Below are positions 1 to 8,004 of a stretch of 44,017 bases of DNA, piece after piece (the stretch's first letter is position 1; every line of letters starts with the position of its first letter). A program made the translations under genes and the position numbers. Origin of the DNA: Caulobacterales bacterium (GTDB lineage Bacteria; Pseudomonadota; Alphaproteobacteria; Caulobacterales; Caulobacteraceae). The notes under the pieces are model-generated. The model was not told where the DNA came from. It saw only the letters and a list, made by a program, of their open reading frames with translations, and did not search any database. Location: the NCBI GenBank assembly GCA_947474805.1, contig CANJKM010000003.1, positions 1 to 44,017 of the forward strand. Direction: 5' to 3'.

Positions 1-875
1 CAGGCCCCGTCGCGCACGTCGGCGACGGTGATCTGCACGGCGTAGCGGTGCATCTCGGCCTCGACCCCGAGGATTTCGGCGCAGACCACCGTGTCCTGGG
101 CGAAGTTCTTGGGCACGCCGCCGCCGACCATAAAGAGGCCGGTGACCCCGGCCGCGATCTTGATGTCGGTCAGCTCGCGGAAGTCCGCGACCGCGTCGAT
201 CATCATATAGGGCTGCTTGGCCGCGGCCCGCTCCTTCTGGTGCTTCACCAGGCCAAAGCCCGCCGAACTGTCGACGAAGGCCGGGCAGAAGATCGGCACG
301 CCCTCTTCATAGGCGGTCTGGATCAGCGAGCCCGGCTTCTTGGCGTTGCCCTCGGACAGCCACTTGCCCATCTCCCAGATGAACTCGCGCGAGCTATAGC
401 CGCGCGGCTCGAGGCGATTGGCCAGCTCAAGAATGGTGTGGTCGCAGGCCTGGAGCTCTTCCTCGTCGATATAGGTGTCGTAGATCCGGTCGATATAGTT
501 GTCGCGCAGCACATTGTCGTCGACCTGGCCGGCGGCCTGATAGTGCTTGAATCCAAGGGCTTCGAAGAAGTCCATGTCGACGATCGAGGCGCCGGTGGCG
601 ACGATGGCGTCGACCATCCCGAACTTCACCATGTCGCGATAGACGTCCATGCAGCCGCCGGCCGAGGTGGATCCGGCCAGGATCAGCCAGGGCGAGCAGG
701 CCTTGTCCTCGATAGCCATGTTCAGGATATCGGCCGCCCGCGCGGTGTCGCGCGAGGAGAAGCTCATGCCGCGCATCGAGTCGATGATCGGCCGGGCGTC
801 GAAGCTGGTGATGTCGACGTGTTTGACGGTGGAGGCCAGAAGTTCGGCCTTGGTGTTGGAGACGGGTGCGGTCAT
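1..875 (-). CDS. Deoxyhypusine synthase-like protein, probable homospermidine synthase (3' end cut by window)
   Basis: The first 291 residues of a deoxyhypusine synthase (DHS) family protein are present; the C-terminus lies beyond the left edge. Visible family features are LILAGSTSAGG (about residues 64-74), VATGASIVDMD (92-102), GVPIFCPAFVDSSAG (192-206) and a glycine-rich MVGGGVPKNF (249-258) of the NAD-binding fold. The catalytic lysine, in the SWGK motif of the family, would fall outside the window. ATG at 875 follows a purine-rich AAGGGAAA site. Bacteria lack eIF5A, and some bacterial DHS-like enzymes are known to make homospermidine from putrescine. The ornithine decarboxylase-type gene 146 bases upstream on the same strand would supply putrescine. 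The family call is firm; the product is inferred from context. Confidence 0.85.
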   Translation of the reverse strand, partial: MTAPVSNTKAELLASTVKHVDITSFDARPIIDSMRGMSFSSRDTARAADILNMAIEDKACSPWLILAGSTSAGGCMDVYRDMVKFGMVDAIVATGASIVDMDFFEALGFKHYQAAGQVDDNVLRDNYIDRIYDTYIDEEELQACDHTILELANRLEPRGYSSREFIWEMGKWLSEGNAKKPGSLIQTAYEEGVPIFCPAFVDSSAGFGLVKHQKERAAAKQPYMMIDAVADFRELTDIKIAAGVTGLFMVGGGVPKNFAQDTVVCAEILGVEAEMHRYAVQITVADVRDGA

Positions 876-1021
876 CGCTTGGTTTCCCTTGGGGTGATCG
901 CCCGTCGTGGAACATCTCTTGCCGGGACGGAGCGACCGACAAGAGCAACGCGGCTCACCTCCCGAAGTTCGGAAGATGAGGCGGGCTTATAACGCGGATT
1001 GCGACAGTCTCTAGCTTGGCC

Positions 1022-2278
1022 CTACTTCCGGCGGCGGCGGACGCCGGCCTTGCCCTTGGGACGCGAGAAGCGGACCACCTTGCGGGCGTCCTCCTCCTCG
1101 GCCCGGCGGGTCGGGATCGAGCGGCGGGCGAGACCATAGAGCGAGGCCATCGGGGGATCGCCGACGATGGCGGTGTCGTGCTCGCCATAGCCGTTGAAGC
1201 CCGTCGACATGGCGACGCCATAGGCACCCATCATGCCGATCTCGATATAATCGCCTTCCTGGATATCGGCCGGCAGCCAGAAGGGGCCCGGCATATGGTC
1301 GATCGAGTCGCAGGTCGGGCCGTAGAAGCGGAAGGGTTTCAGATCGGCCGAGGCCTCGCCTTCCCGCACCAGCTTGACCGGGAAAGGCCATTTCGAGTGG
1401 GTCGCGTCGAACAGCGAGCCGTAGGAGCCGTCGTTCAGATAGAGGGCGTCGCCCTTGCGCAGGTCGACCTTGCACAGCACCGAGGAGCTCTCGGCCACCA
1501 GCGCCCGGCCCGGCTCGCACCAGAGTTCGGTCGTCTCATGCACCATCATCTCGCCGAAGCCGCGATGGATGGCGTCGACGTATTCGCTCATGTCGGGCGG
1601 GACCATGCCCGGATAGACCGAGGGGAAACCGCCGCCGACGTCCACGACATCCGCGAGAACGCCCGCGCGAACCAGGGCTCGAGAGACCTGGGACATGGCC
1701 GCCTGATAGGCGGTCGGGCGCATGCACTGGCTGCCGACGTGGAAGGAGACCCCCATCATGGCGGTAGTCGCCTGGCGGGCGGCGAGCAGCAGGGCGGGGG
1801 CCTGATCGATCGAGACCCCGAACTTGCCCGACAGCGTATAGGCCGCGCCCTCGGTCTGGACCGCCATTCGGACGATCAGATTGAGGTCGTCGGCGCCGCC
1901 GGTGGATTCGAGAATCTTCTCGAGCTCTTCCTGGCAGTCGAGCGCGAAGGTCTTCACCCCGTGCTTGTGATAGGCGGCGGCGATCGCGGCCCGGCTCTTG
2001 ACCGGATGCATGAAGGCCAGCCGGGCCTGGGGCGCCACGGAGCGCACCAGCTCGATTTCGGCCATGGACGCCACGTCGAAGCTCGTCACCCCGGCCTTGA
2101 CCAGGGTTTCGATCACCCAAGGCGAAGGGTTCGCCTTGACCGCGTAGAAAACGTCGCCTTTGAACTTATCCTGGAACCAGTGCGCCGCTACCGCTGCCGC
2201 GTCAGGCCGCACGAGGGCGACTGGACGTTCCGGCGAACGGTCACGGACCAGGTCCAGGGAGTTATGATACGTGTCCAA
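1022..2278 (-). CDS. Ornithine (or ornithine/lysine) decarboxylase, PLP-dependent, alanine-racemase fold
   Basis: A 418-residue group IV decarboxylase (fold III, PLP) that would convert ornithine to putrescine. From the chosen start, the PLP lysine is K48 in FYAVKANP, HVGSQ is at 180-184, the phosphate loop GGGFP at 215-219, EPGR at 255-258, the active-site Cys-Asp pair in PTCDSID at 321-327 and GAYG at 351-354. The last 30 residues are strongly basic. The frame is open upstream to a TTG at 2323. I prefer the TTG at 2278 because AGGGG stands 10 bases before it and the protein then begins, as I recall from family members, just before YHNSLDLV. Lysine or diaminopimelate decarboxylase are alternatives, but the Cys-Asp motif and the DHS-like neighbour favour ornithine. 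Divergent from phnC. Confidence 0.87.
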   Translation of the reverse strand: MDTYHNSLDLVRDRSPERPVALVRPDAAAVAAHWFQDKFKGDVFYAVKANPSPWVIETLVKAGVTSFDVASMAEIELVRSVAPQARLAFMHPVKSRAAIAAAYHKHGVKTFALDCQEELEKILESTGGADDLNLIVRMAVQTEGAAYTLSGKFGVSIDQAPALLLAARQATTAMMGVSFHVGSQCMRPTAYQAAMSQVSRALVRAGVLADVVDVGGGFPSVYPGMVPPDMSEYVDAIHRGFGEMMVHETTELWCEPGRALVAESSSVLCKVDLRKGDALYLNDGSYGSLFDATHSKWPFPVKLVREGEASADLKPFRFYGPTCDSIDHMPGPFWLPADIQEGDYIEIGMMGAYGVAMSTGFNGYGEHDTAIVGDPPMASLYGLARRSIPTRRAEEEDARKVVRFSRPKGKAGVRRRRK

Positions 2279-2505
2279 TTCACGTAAACCCCTGTGATGG
2301 TTGATCCAGACCGGCGTTAGCAACGCAGAGTGGACACGGGGTCCGCCGGGACTTGCGCAAATAGGGAATACAGCCCCCCCTGTAAAGACCCTTGTGCCGT
2401 ATGAGTCTTAGCGACTTTCCGTCGCGCGGGTTCGTGTCATAAATCCCTGGCGGACTCCCGGCCCCATTGGGCAGGGTCCGCGCCCTCTGGAGAACCTCCC
2501 AAACC
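2279..2505. promoter_or_regulatory. Divergent control region between ornithine decarboxylase and phnC
   Basis: 227 bases lie between the two divergent starts, with no protein-coding gene I can support. The region must hold the promoters of both transcripts. In many alphaproteobacteria the leader of ornithine decarboxylase genes carries the conserved speF RNA motif; the length and position here would allow one, but I cannot verify its structure by eye. A GGAGA at 2489-2493 is the likely ribosome binding site of phnC. Confidence 0.4.
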
Positions 2506-3306
2506 ATGCCCGCCGCCGCATTCGAGACTCGCGACGTCACCAAGACCTATGGACAGCGGCGCGCGCTCGACGGGGTCAGCCTGAAGGTCGAGCCCGGCGA
2601 GATGGTCGCCCTGATCGGCCCCTCGGGTTCAGGCAAATCCACCTTGCTGCGCGCCATTACCGCCCTGGTGGAGATCGATCCCGGCAAGGGCCGGATCGAG
2701 GTCTTCGGCCTGCCGGTTCAGGTCGACGGTAGGTCGACCGAGCATGTCCGCGGGGTGCGGGCCCGGGTGGGCTTCATCTTTCAGCAGTTCAATCTCGTCG
2801 GCCGCCTCACCCTCTATTCCAACGTCATGATCGGGGCGCTGGGCCGCATCCCGGCCTGGCGCGGTCTCCTCGGCGCCTGGCCGAAGAAAGAGCAGACCAC
2901 GGCCATGCAGGCCCTGCAGCGGCTCGGCGTCTCCGACTACGCCGGCCAGCGCGCCGCCACCCTGTCGGGCGGCCAGCAGCAGCGTGGCGCCATCGCCCGC
3001 ACCCTGGTGCAGGGGGCCGAGACCATCCTGGCCGACGAGCCGGTGGCCTCGCTCGACCCCGTCTCCGCCCGCCGAGTGATGGAGGCGCTGCAGGAGCTGA
3101 ACAAGAAGGACGGCCTGACCGTGGTCGTCACCCTGCATCACGTCGACTACGCGCTGAAATATTGCCGCCGGGTCGTGGCGCTCCAGGCCGGCAAAGTGGT
3201 CTATGACGGGCCGGCCGCGGGGCTGGACCACAAGCTTCTGATCGACATCTATGGGCCCGAGTTCGACGACGCCCTGGAGGCCAAGACCAATGCCAAATTT
3301 CACTAG
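2506..3306 (+). CDS. phnC: Phosphonate/phosphite ABC transporter ATP-binding protein PhnC
   Basis: A 266-residue ABC ATPase that powers import of phosphonates or related phosphorus compounds with PhnD and PhnE at the inner membrane. Visible motifs are Walker A GPSGSGKST (38-46), a Q-loop in FIFQQFNLVGRLT, the signature LSGGQQQR, Walker B ILADEPVASLDP and the switch histidine in VVVTLHHVDYAL. The text FQQFNLVGRLTLYSNVMIGAL is typical of PhnC rather than of amino-acid ABC ATPases. ATG 2506 is preceded by GGAGA; the open frame further upstream to 2467 is probably not translated. It is first in a phnC-phnD-phnE run. No C-P lyase (phnGHIJ) is near, so the ligand is undetermined. Confidence 0.92.
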   Translation: MPAAAFETRDVTKTYGQRRALDGVSLKVEPGEMVALIGPSGSGKSTLLRAITALVEIDPGKGRIEVFGLPVQVDGRSTEHVRGVRARVGFIFQQFNLVGRLTLYSNVMIGALGRIPAWRGLLGAWPKKEQTTAMQALQRLGVSDYAGQRAATLSGGQQQRGAIARTLVQGAETILADEPVASLDPVSARRVMEALQELNKKDGLTVVVTLHHVDYALKYCRRVVALQAGKVVYDGPAAGLDHKLLIDIYGPEFDDALEAKTNAKFH

Positions 3307-4312
3307 GCGAGCCTTCACTGGGCGCGCCTCGACCGCCCTCCTCCTCCTCGGCGCGGCCCTGGCGCTGTCGGCCTGCGGTCAGAAACCCTCCGAGCCCGCC
3401 AAGACGGCGACCGCACCGCCGAGCGAGATCAAATTCTCCGTCCTCTCGGCCGAGACCCAGGCCAACCTCGGCCCGCTGTGGGAGCCGGTGCTGGCGGACC
3501 TGTCCAAGGAGCTGGGCATCCCGGTGAAGCCCTTTTTCGCCTCCAACTATTCGACCCTGATCGAGGCCATGCGCTTCGGCGACGTCCAGGCGGGCTGGTT
3601 CTCGGCCCTGTCCGGGCTGGAGGCGGTCAGGCGCGCCGGGGGCGAGGTGGCCACCCGCACCGCCGACCCCGACGGCCGTCAGAGTTATGAATCGGTGCTG
3701 ATCGTCCGCAAGGGCTCAGGCATCACCCTCGACAAGATCCTGAAGTGCGACAAGTCGCTGTCCTTCGGCATCGGCGACTCCAAGTCGCTGTCGGGCACGC
3801 TCGCCCCCCTGACCTATCTCTTCACCCCCCGGGGCATCGATCCGCAGTCCTGCTTCAAGGTGGTCCGCTCGGCCAGCCACCAGGCCAATCTGTTCGCGGT
3901 CGCCAACGGCGTCCTGGACGTCTCGTCGAACAACAGCGTCGGCCTCTTCTTCGCCCAGCGCGAGAACCCGGCGACCGTGGCCAAGACCGAAGTGGTTTGG
4001 ACCTCCCCGTCCCTGCCGGAGTCGGCCATCATCCTCAAGTCCAGCCTCGACCCGGCCATCAAGGCCAAGATCAGGACCTTCTTCCTCGACTACCACAAGG
4101 CGACGGGGGCCGAGGGCGAGCGCCGCAAGAAGATCATGAAGGACCTGAACTGGTCGAGCTTCCCGCCCGCCGACAACAGCTACCTGCAGCCGGTGGTGCA
4201 GATGGAGGCGGGCCAGCTGCTGGCCGAGGCCAAGCGCGGCGGCGACCCGGCCCGGATCAAGGCGGCCCAGGCGGCGCTGGACGCCGCCAACGTCCCCGGC
4301 GCCCACCCCTGA
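3290..4312 (+). CDS. phnD: Phosphate/phosphite/phosphonate ABC transporter substrate-binding lipoprotein PhnD
   Basis: A 340-residue periplasmic binding protein. The N-terminus has basic residues with a twin arginine (RRAFTGR), a hydrophobic stretch and a lipobox LSAC with Cys29, so it is a predicted lipoprotein. FSVLSAETQANLGPLWEPVLADLSKEL and MRFGDVQAGWFSALSGLEA resemble the PhnD/PtxB ligand-binding core, and ESVLIVRKGSGI begins the second lobe. ATG 3290 overlaps phnC by 17 bases, which suggests translational coupling. The ligand could be phosphonate, phosphite or phosphate ester; the sequence alone does not decide. Confidence 0.9.
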   Translation: MPNFTRRAFTGRASTALLLLGAALALSACGQKPSEPAKTATAPPSEIKFSVLSAETQANLGPLWEPVLADLSKELGIPVKPFFASNYSTLIEAMRFGDVQAGWFSALSGLEAVRRAGGEVATRTADPDGRQSYESVLIVRKGSGITLDKILKCDKSLSFGIGDSKSLSGTLAPLTYLFTPRGIDPQSCFKVVRSASHQANLFAVANGVLDVSSNNSVGLFFAQRENPATVAKTEVVWTSPSLPESAIILKSSLDPAIKAKIRTFFLDYHKATGAEGERRKKIMKDLNWSSFPPADNSYLQPVVQMEAGQLLAEAKRGGDPARIKAAQAALDAANVPGAHP

Positions 4313-4320
4313 GCCCCGAC

Positions 4321-5118
4321 TTGACCGATCTTCCCATCCCCGCGCCGCCGACGCGCCCGCTCGCCCAGCGCCTGACCGATCTTCTGGTCTGGGGCGGGCT
4401 GATCGTCTTCCTCCTGGCCAGCTTCGGCCCGGTGGAGATGTCCAAGACGCCGCTGCTGTTCACCAAGGCCGACAACATCAGCCTGTTCGGCCGGGGCTTC
4501 CTGCATCCCGACTTCGGCCAGGGCTGGCGCTACGTCGGCCAGATGTTCCTGACCGTGCAGATCGCTCTGTGGGGGACGGCGCTCGCCGTGGCCATCGCCA
4601 TTCCGCTCGGCCTGGCCGGCGCGCGCAACATCGCGCCGCCCTGGATCCAGCAGCCGGTCCGCTGGCTGATGAACATCCTGCGCTCGGTGCCAGACCTGGT
4701 GGTCGGCACCGTCTTCGTGGTCGCCGTGGGCCTGGGCCCCTTCGCCGGGGTCATGGCCCTGGCGCTGAACACCGGCGGGGTGCTCGGCAAGCTGTTCTCC
4801 GAGGCCGTCGAGGCCGTCGACCCGCGCCCGGTCGAGGGCGTCCGCGCCGTGGGCGCCAACCGGCTGCACGAGATCGTCTGGGGCGTGATCCCCCAGGTGG
4901 GGCCGCTGTGGACCAGCTACGCCCTCTACCGGTTCGAATCCAACTCCCGCTCGGCCACGGTCCTGGGGCTGATCGGGGCGGGCGGCATCGGCCAGGTGCT
5001 GTTCGAATCGATCAACGCCTTCGCCTACGGCCAGACCGCGGCCATCGTCATCGTCATCGTGGTGGCGGTGACCCTGATCGATCTGCTGTCACAGACGCTG
5101 CGGCAGCGGCTGTTGTAG
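4321..5118 (+). CDS. phnE: Phosphonate ABC transporter permease PhnE
   Basis: A 265-residue integral membrane permease. Hydrophobic segments include VWGGLIVFLLASFG, VQIALWGTALAVAIAIPLGLAG, LVVGTVFVVAVGLGPFAGVMALAL and AAIVIVIVVAVTLIDLL. The EAA loop that docks the ATPase is EAVEAVDPRPVEGVRAVGANRLHEIVWGVIPQV. The start is uncertain: TTG 4321, 8 bases after the phnD stop, is the only early candidate that keeps the first membrane segment, whereas the first ATG (4438) would remove it. It runs to within 4 bases of the convergent glycosyltransferase gene stop. Confidence 0.9.
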   Translation: MTDLPIPAPPTRPLAQRLTDLLVWGGLIVFLLASFGPVEMSKTPLLFTKADNISLFGRGFLHPDFGQGWRYVGQMFLTVQIALWGTALAVAIAIPLGLAGARNIAPPWIQQPVRWLMNILRSVPDLVVGTVFVVAVGLGPFAGVMALALNTGGVLGKLFSEAVEAVDPRPVEGVRAVGANRLHEIVWGVIPQVGPLWTSYALYRFESNSRSATVLGLIGAGGIGQVLFESINAFAYGQTAAIVIVIVVAVTLIDLLSQTLRQRLL

Positions 5119-5122
5119 CGAT

Positions 5123-6202
5123 CTAGGCCGCCGGCCTGCGCCTCAACCGCGCCAGGCGCCGCAGCCGCCGCCAGAACCGCGTCTTCTGAGGCTCCGGGTA
5201 GGGCTCGAGGTTCTGCACGAACTGCTCGGCCGAGGCCCGCCAGGAGAACTTCTCCGCATAGGCGCGCACCGCCTTGCGGTCGAGCTTGAGGCATTCCAGG
5301 CAGGCCGCCTTCAAATCCTCGCCCACCACCCCCGCGTTCGAGCCTGGAATGATGTCGATCGGCCCCGGCGCCGGGAAGGCCGCCACGGGGGTTCCAGCGG
5401 CCATCGCCTCCAGGATCACCAGGCCGAAGGTGTCGGTCAGGGACGGAAACACGAAGACGTCGGCCGCCGCGAACAGGGCCGCCAGCTCCTCGCCGAACTT
5501 GGCCCCAAGGAAGCTCGCCTCGGGATACTGGGCCGCCAGCGCCTCCTTGGACGGACCGTCGCCGACCACCACCTTGGAGCCCGGCAGGTCGAGCTTGAGG
5601 AAGGCCTCGATATTCTTCTCCGGCGCCACCCGCCCGACATTGAGGAAGATCGGTCGCTTCAGGCCGGGGAACAGGTCCGGCCCGCCCGGCGCGGCCGGCT
5701 TGAACAGCTCGGTGTCGACCCCGCGCGACCAGAAGGACAGATTGTGGAAGCCCGCGCGCTCCAGTTCGTCGCGCATGGTCGGCGTGGCCACCATCACCCG
5801 GCCCGAGGCCGAGTGGAACCAGCGCATATAGGCGTAGCCCGCCGCCACCGGGACCGGGAACCGAGCGGCCAGATATTCCGGAAACCGCGTGTGGTAGCTG
5901 GTGGTGAAGGGCAGTTTCCAGTCCAGGCACAGCCGCCGCGCCGCCAGCCCCACGGGGCCCTCGGTGGCGATATGGATGGCTTCGGGTTCGAACGCCTTGA
6001 ACCGCTCCTGCATCGGCTCATAGGCGCCCAGCGCCAGCCGGATCTCCGGATAGGTCGGCATCGGCAGGGTCTTGAACTGGTCGGGCGAGATGACCTCGAC
6101 CTCGTGGCCCATGGCGCGCATCTCGGCCACCGTGCGGTTCAGGGTGCGCACGACACCATTGACCTGGGGCTCCCAGGCGTCGGTGGCCAACAGAATCCGC
6201 AT
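5123..6202 (-). CDS. GT4 family glycosyltransferase, candidate diacylglycerol glycosyltransferase (Agt-like)
   Basis: A 359-residue GT-B glycosyltransferase of family 4. The N-terminal domain opens with ILLATDAWEPQVNGVVRTL and contains TSYHTRFPEY (101-110), typical of mannosyl-, sulfoquinovosyl- and diacylglycerol-glycosyltransferases. The C-terminal domain has NVGRVAPEKN (188-197), VVGDGPSK (212-219) and the donor-binding E-x7-E region SLTDTFGLVILEAMAAGTPV (254-273). ATG 6202 shares its A with the stop of the upstream metallophosphoesterase (TGATG), so the two are coupled. Pairing with a PlcP-like phospholipase is the arrangement known for Agt enzymes that make phosphorus-free glycolipids; that role is inferred. 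Mannosylation of another lipid is the alternative. Confidence 0.8.
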   Translation of the reverse strand: MRILLATDAWEPQVNGVVRTLNRTVAEMRAMGHEVEVISPDQFKTLPMPTYPEIRLALGAYEPMQERFKAFEPEAIHIATEGPVGLAARRLCLDWKLPFTTSYHTRFPEYLAARFPVPVAAGYAYMRWFHSASGRVMVATPTMRDELERAGFHNLSFWSRGVDTELFKPAAPGGPDLFPGLKRPIFLNVGRVAPEKNIEAFLKLDLPGSKVVVGDGPSKEALAAQYPEASFLGAKFGEELAALFAAADVFVFPSLTDTFGLVILEAMAAGTPVAAFPAPGPIDIIPGSNAGVVGEDLKAACLECLKLDRKAVRAYAEKFSWRASAEQFVQNLEPYPEPQKTRFWRRLRRLARLRRRPAA

Positions 6203-7017
6203 CAGGCGGCGACAACCTCGCGCTCGGGGAGGATGGCGAGCTTGCGGTCCAGCGGCGACCAACGCCGCTCGGCCGCCCAGTCGATAATCTCGAACCGCCC
6301 GTCGAAATGCTCGACCGCCGCCGTGCAGCTCTCAACCCAGTCGCCGTCGTTGATATAGGTGATCCCGTCGATCTCGCGCATCTCGGCCTTGTGGATGTGC
6401 CCGCAGATCACCCCGTCGACCCCGCGCCTGCGCGCTTCGTCGGCCAGGGCCTGCTCGAAGTCGTCGATGAACTGCAATGCGTTCTTCACCTTGACCTTAA
6501 GATAGGCCGAAAGGCTCCAATAGCCCAAGCCCATCCGGCGCCGGAGCCGGTTCCAGTGCGTGTTCAGCACGATCAGGCTGCGATAGGCCCAGTCTCCGAG
6601 CTTGGCCAGCCATTTGGCCTGCATCACCACGCCGTCGAAGGCGTCGCCGTGGATGACCAGATAGCGTTTACCGTCCGCCGCCTCGTGGATGGCGTCGTCG
6701 ACCACCTCGACCCCGCCGAAATGCAGGCCGCAATACTGGCGGCACATCTCGTCGTGGTTGCCGGGGACATAGATCACCCTGACCCCGCGCCGGGCCAGTC
6801 TCAGCACCTTCTGCACCACGTCGTTGTGGGCCTGGGGCCAGAACCAGCCCGACTTCAGCCGCCAGCCGTCGACGATATCGCCGACGAGATAGAGGGTTTC
6901 GCACTCAACCTCGCGTATGAAGTCGAGAAGCAGCTCAGCCTGGCAGCCGCGCGTGCCGAGGTGGATGTCGGAAATGAACACCGAGCGATACGCCCGTCCT
7001 TGCGTCGAGCCCGCCAT
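6202..7017 (-). CDS. plcP: LpxH-like calcineurin-fold phosphoesterase, probable phospholipase C PlcP
   Basis: A 271-residue metallophosphoesterase. Metal-binding motifs in order are SDIHLG (16-21), GDIVDGW (46-52), GNHDE (86-90), HGDAFD (123-128) and CGHIHKA near residue 205. An automatic label would be UDP-2,3-diacylglucosamine diphosphatase. However, SDIHLGTRGCQAELLLDF, WPQAHNDVVQK and DWVESCTA closely match, from memory, the alphaproteobacterial PlcP group, which cleaves phospholipids to diacylglycerol during phosphate starvation. Linkage to a GT4 gene supports this. A strong AAGGAGG six bases before ATG 7017 fixes the start; longer upstream reading of this frame is not genuine. A true LpxH function in lipid A synthesis is the main alternative. 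Confidence 0.82.
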   Translation of the reverse strand: MAGSTQGRAYRSVFISDIHLGTRGCQAELLLDFIREVECETLYLVGDIVDGWRLKSGWFWPQAHNDVVQKVLRLARRGVRVIYVPGNHDEMCRQYCGLHFGGVEVVDDAIHEAADGKRYLVIHGDAFDGVVMQAKWLAKLGDWAYRSLIVLNTHWNRLRRRMGLGYWSLSAYLKVKVKNALQFIDDFEQALADEARRRGVDGVICGHIHKAEMREIDGITYINDGDWVESCTAAVEHFDGRFEIIDWAAERRWSPLDRKLAILPEREVVAA

Positions 7018-7179
7018 TAGTCGCCTCCTTTTGCACCAAAAGCGGACCCCCGCCCTGGTGCCGGGCGCTAGGCCGATTGCGTGAACTCCTCGTGACGGCG
7101 CTGTTAGGAGGTCGGTAGGGACTAGGCGGGGAGTGATGGCGTCCCCAAGTGGGGCCCGACGCGGGGACGAGGGCGGAAG
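7018..7179. promoter_or_regulatory. Divergent plcP-like / tetR intergenic region
   Basis: 162 bases separate the two start codons. It carries the AAGGAGG ribosome binding site of the minus-strand gene, and a short near-palindrome around GTCCCCAAGTGGGGC (about 7141-7155) that could be an operator. I see no convincing Pho box. Confidence 0.35.
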
Positions 7180-7866
7180 ATGATGCGAGGCACGGCCAAG
7201 GCGCTTGGCCCGGCCCCCGATGATCGGGGAGCGCGGGCTCCCGAGCCGGCGGCGGCGGGAAATAGCCGCAAGTCGCAGCGGACGAGGCTGCGCATCTTCG
7301 AGGCGGCCCAGTCGCTGTTCGTCGAGATCGGCTACCACGCGGCCACCAACGCCAAGATCGCCGAGGTCGCCGGCATGACCCGCGGGGCTATGCTCTACCA
7401 TTTCGCCACCCGCGAGGAGCTGATGGCCGCGGTGGTGCCCTTCAGCCAGGCGCGCCGCGCCTCGCTGCTGCAGGAGGCGGCCGAGAGCCTGCCCCACGGT
7501 TCCGACCGGGGCGACCGGGTGATCGAGGCCTATTGGAATCTGCTCTCCGAGCCCGCCTTCATCGCCTTCACCGAGCTGGAGGCCGCCGCCCGCACCGACG
7601 CCGGCCTGCGCGAGATCCTGCGCCCGGCGGAGGAGGCCTTCGACCAGGCCCAGATGGTCGAGAACATGTTCGAACTGGTCCAGGGCGCCCGCGGCGCCCG
7701 CTTCCAGGCCAGCCGCGACCTCGCCCGCTTCATGCTGGAGGGCCTGGCCCGCGCCCGCCTGACCTATGACGCCGAGGCCCGCACCGAGAATTTGCTGACC
7801 GTGGTCAAGCGCGCGGCCCGGAACCTCAACCGCAAGGGCGCCGACACCTCTCTCTGGCCGGAGTGA
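7180..7866 (+). CDS. TetR/AcrR family transcriptional regulator
   Basis: A 228-residue regulator. A basic, Pro/Ala-rich N-terminal extension of about 30 residues precedes the TetR DNA-binding domain: RLRIFEAAQSLFVEIGYHAATNAKIAEVAGMTRGAMLYHFATREEL (roughly residues 37-82), with the helix-turn-helix in the IAEVAGMTRGAMLYHF part. The rest is a helical ligand-binding and dimer domain with no recognisable ligand. It is divergent from the plcP-like gene across 162 bases, so control of that operon and of itself is a natural guess. ATG at 7180 or 7183; a GGGCGGAAG site lies just upstream. Confidence 0.88.
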   Translation: MMRGTAKALGPAPDDRGARAPEPAAAGNSRKSQRTRLRIFEAAQSLFVEIGYHAATNAKIAEVAGMTRGAMLYHFATREELMAAVVPFSQARRASLLQEAAESLPHGSDRGDRVIEAYWNLLSEPAFIAFTELEAAARTDAGLREILRPAEEAFDQAQMVENMFELVQGARGARFQASRDLARFMLEGLARARLTYDAEARTENLLTVVKRAARNLNRKGADTSLWPE

Positions 7867-7900
7867 GGCTCTGCGTCCATTCGACACGGCGCGCGCCGCG

Positions 7901-7990
7901 CCTCCTCAGGATGAAGCGCGTGGGTGGGCTACAAGAGCAAAAGCCTTCGTCATGCTGAGGAGCGATCCCTCAGGATCGCGTCTCGAAGCA
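7901..7990. repeat. Extragenic palindromic repeat (TCATGCTGAGGAG type)
   Basis: Two imperfect inverted arms, CCTCCTCAGGATGAAG (7901-7916) and CTTCGTCATGCTGAGGAG (7945-7962), are followed by a small GATCC-CTCA-GGATC hairpin (7964-7977) and GTCTCGAAGCAC. This is the style of short interspersed repeats common between genes in Caulobacterales. It lies between the tetR stop and the convergent SPOR-protein stop, where it may also help end transcription. Confidence 0.65.
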
Positions 7991-8004
7991 CGCATTGGCG
8001 GCGC

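Noticed and set aside
3745-4320. An N-terminal extension of PhnE into the phnD gene
   Set aside because: The frame is open but the translated text there is the Arg/Gly/Gln-rich shadow of phnD; membrane segments begin only after 4321.
7018-7179. Pho box in front of the plcP-like gene
   Set aside because: Only a partial CCGTCAC half-site is visible; the second half at the correct spacing does not match.
6202-7887. A 561-residue version of the phosphoesterase reading upstream through the tetR region
   Set aside because: The AAGGAGG site and ATG at 7017 define the gene; the upstream part is antisense to tetR and has no domain.
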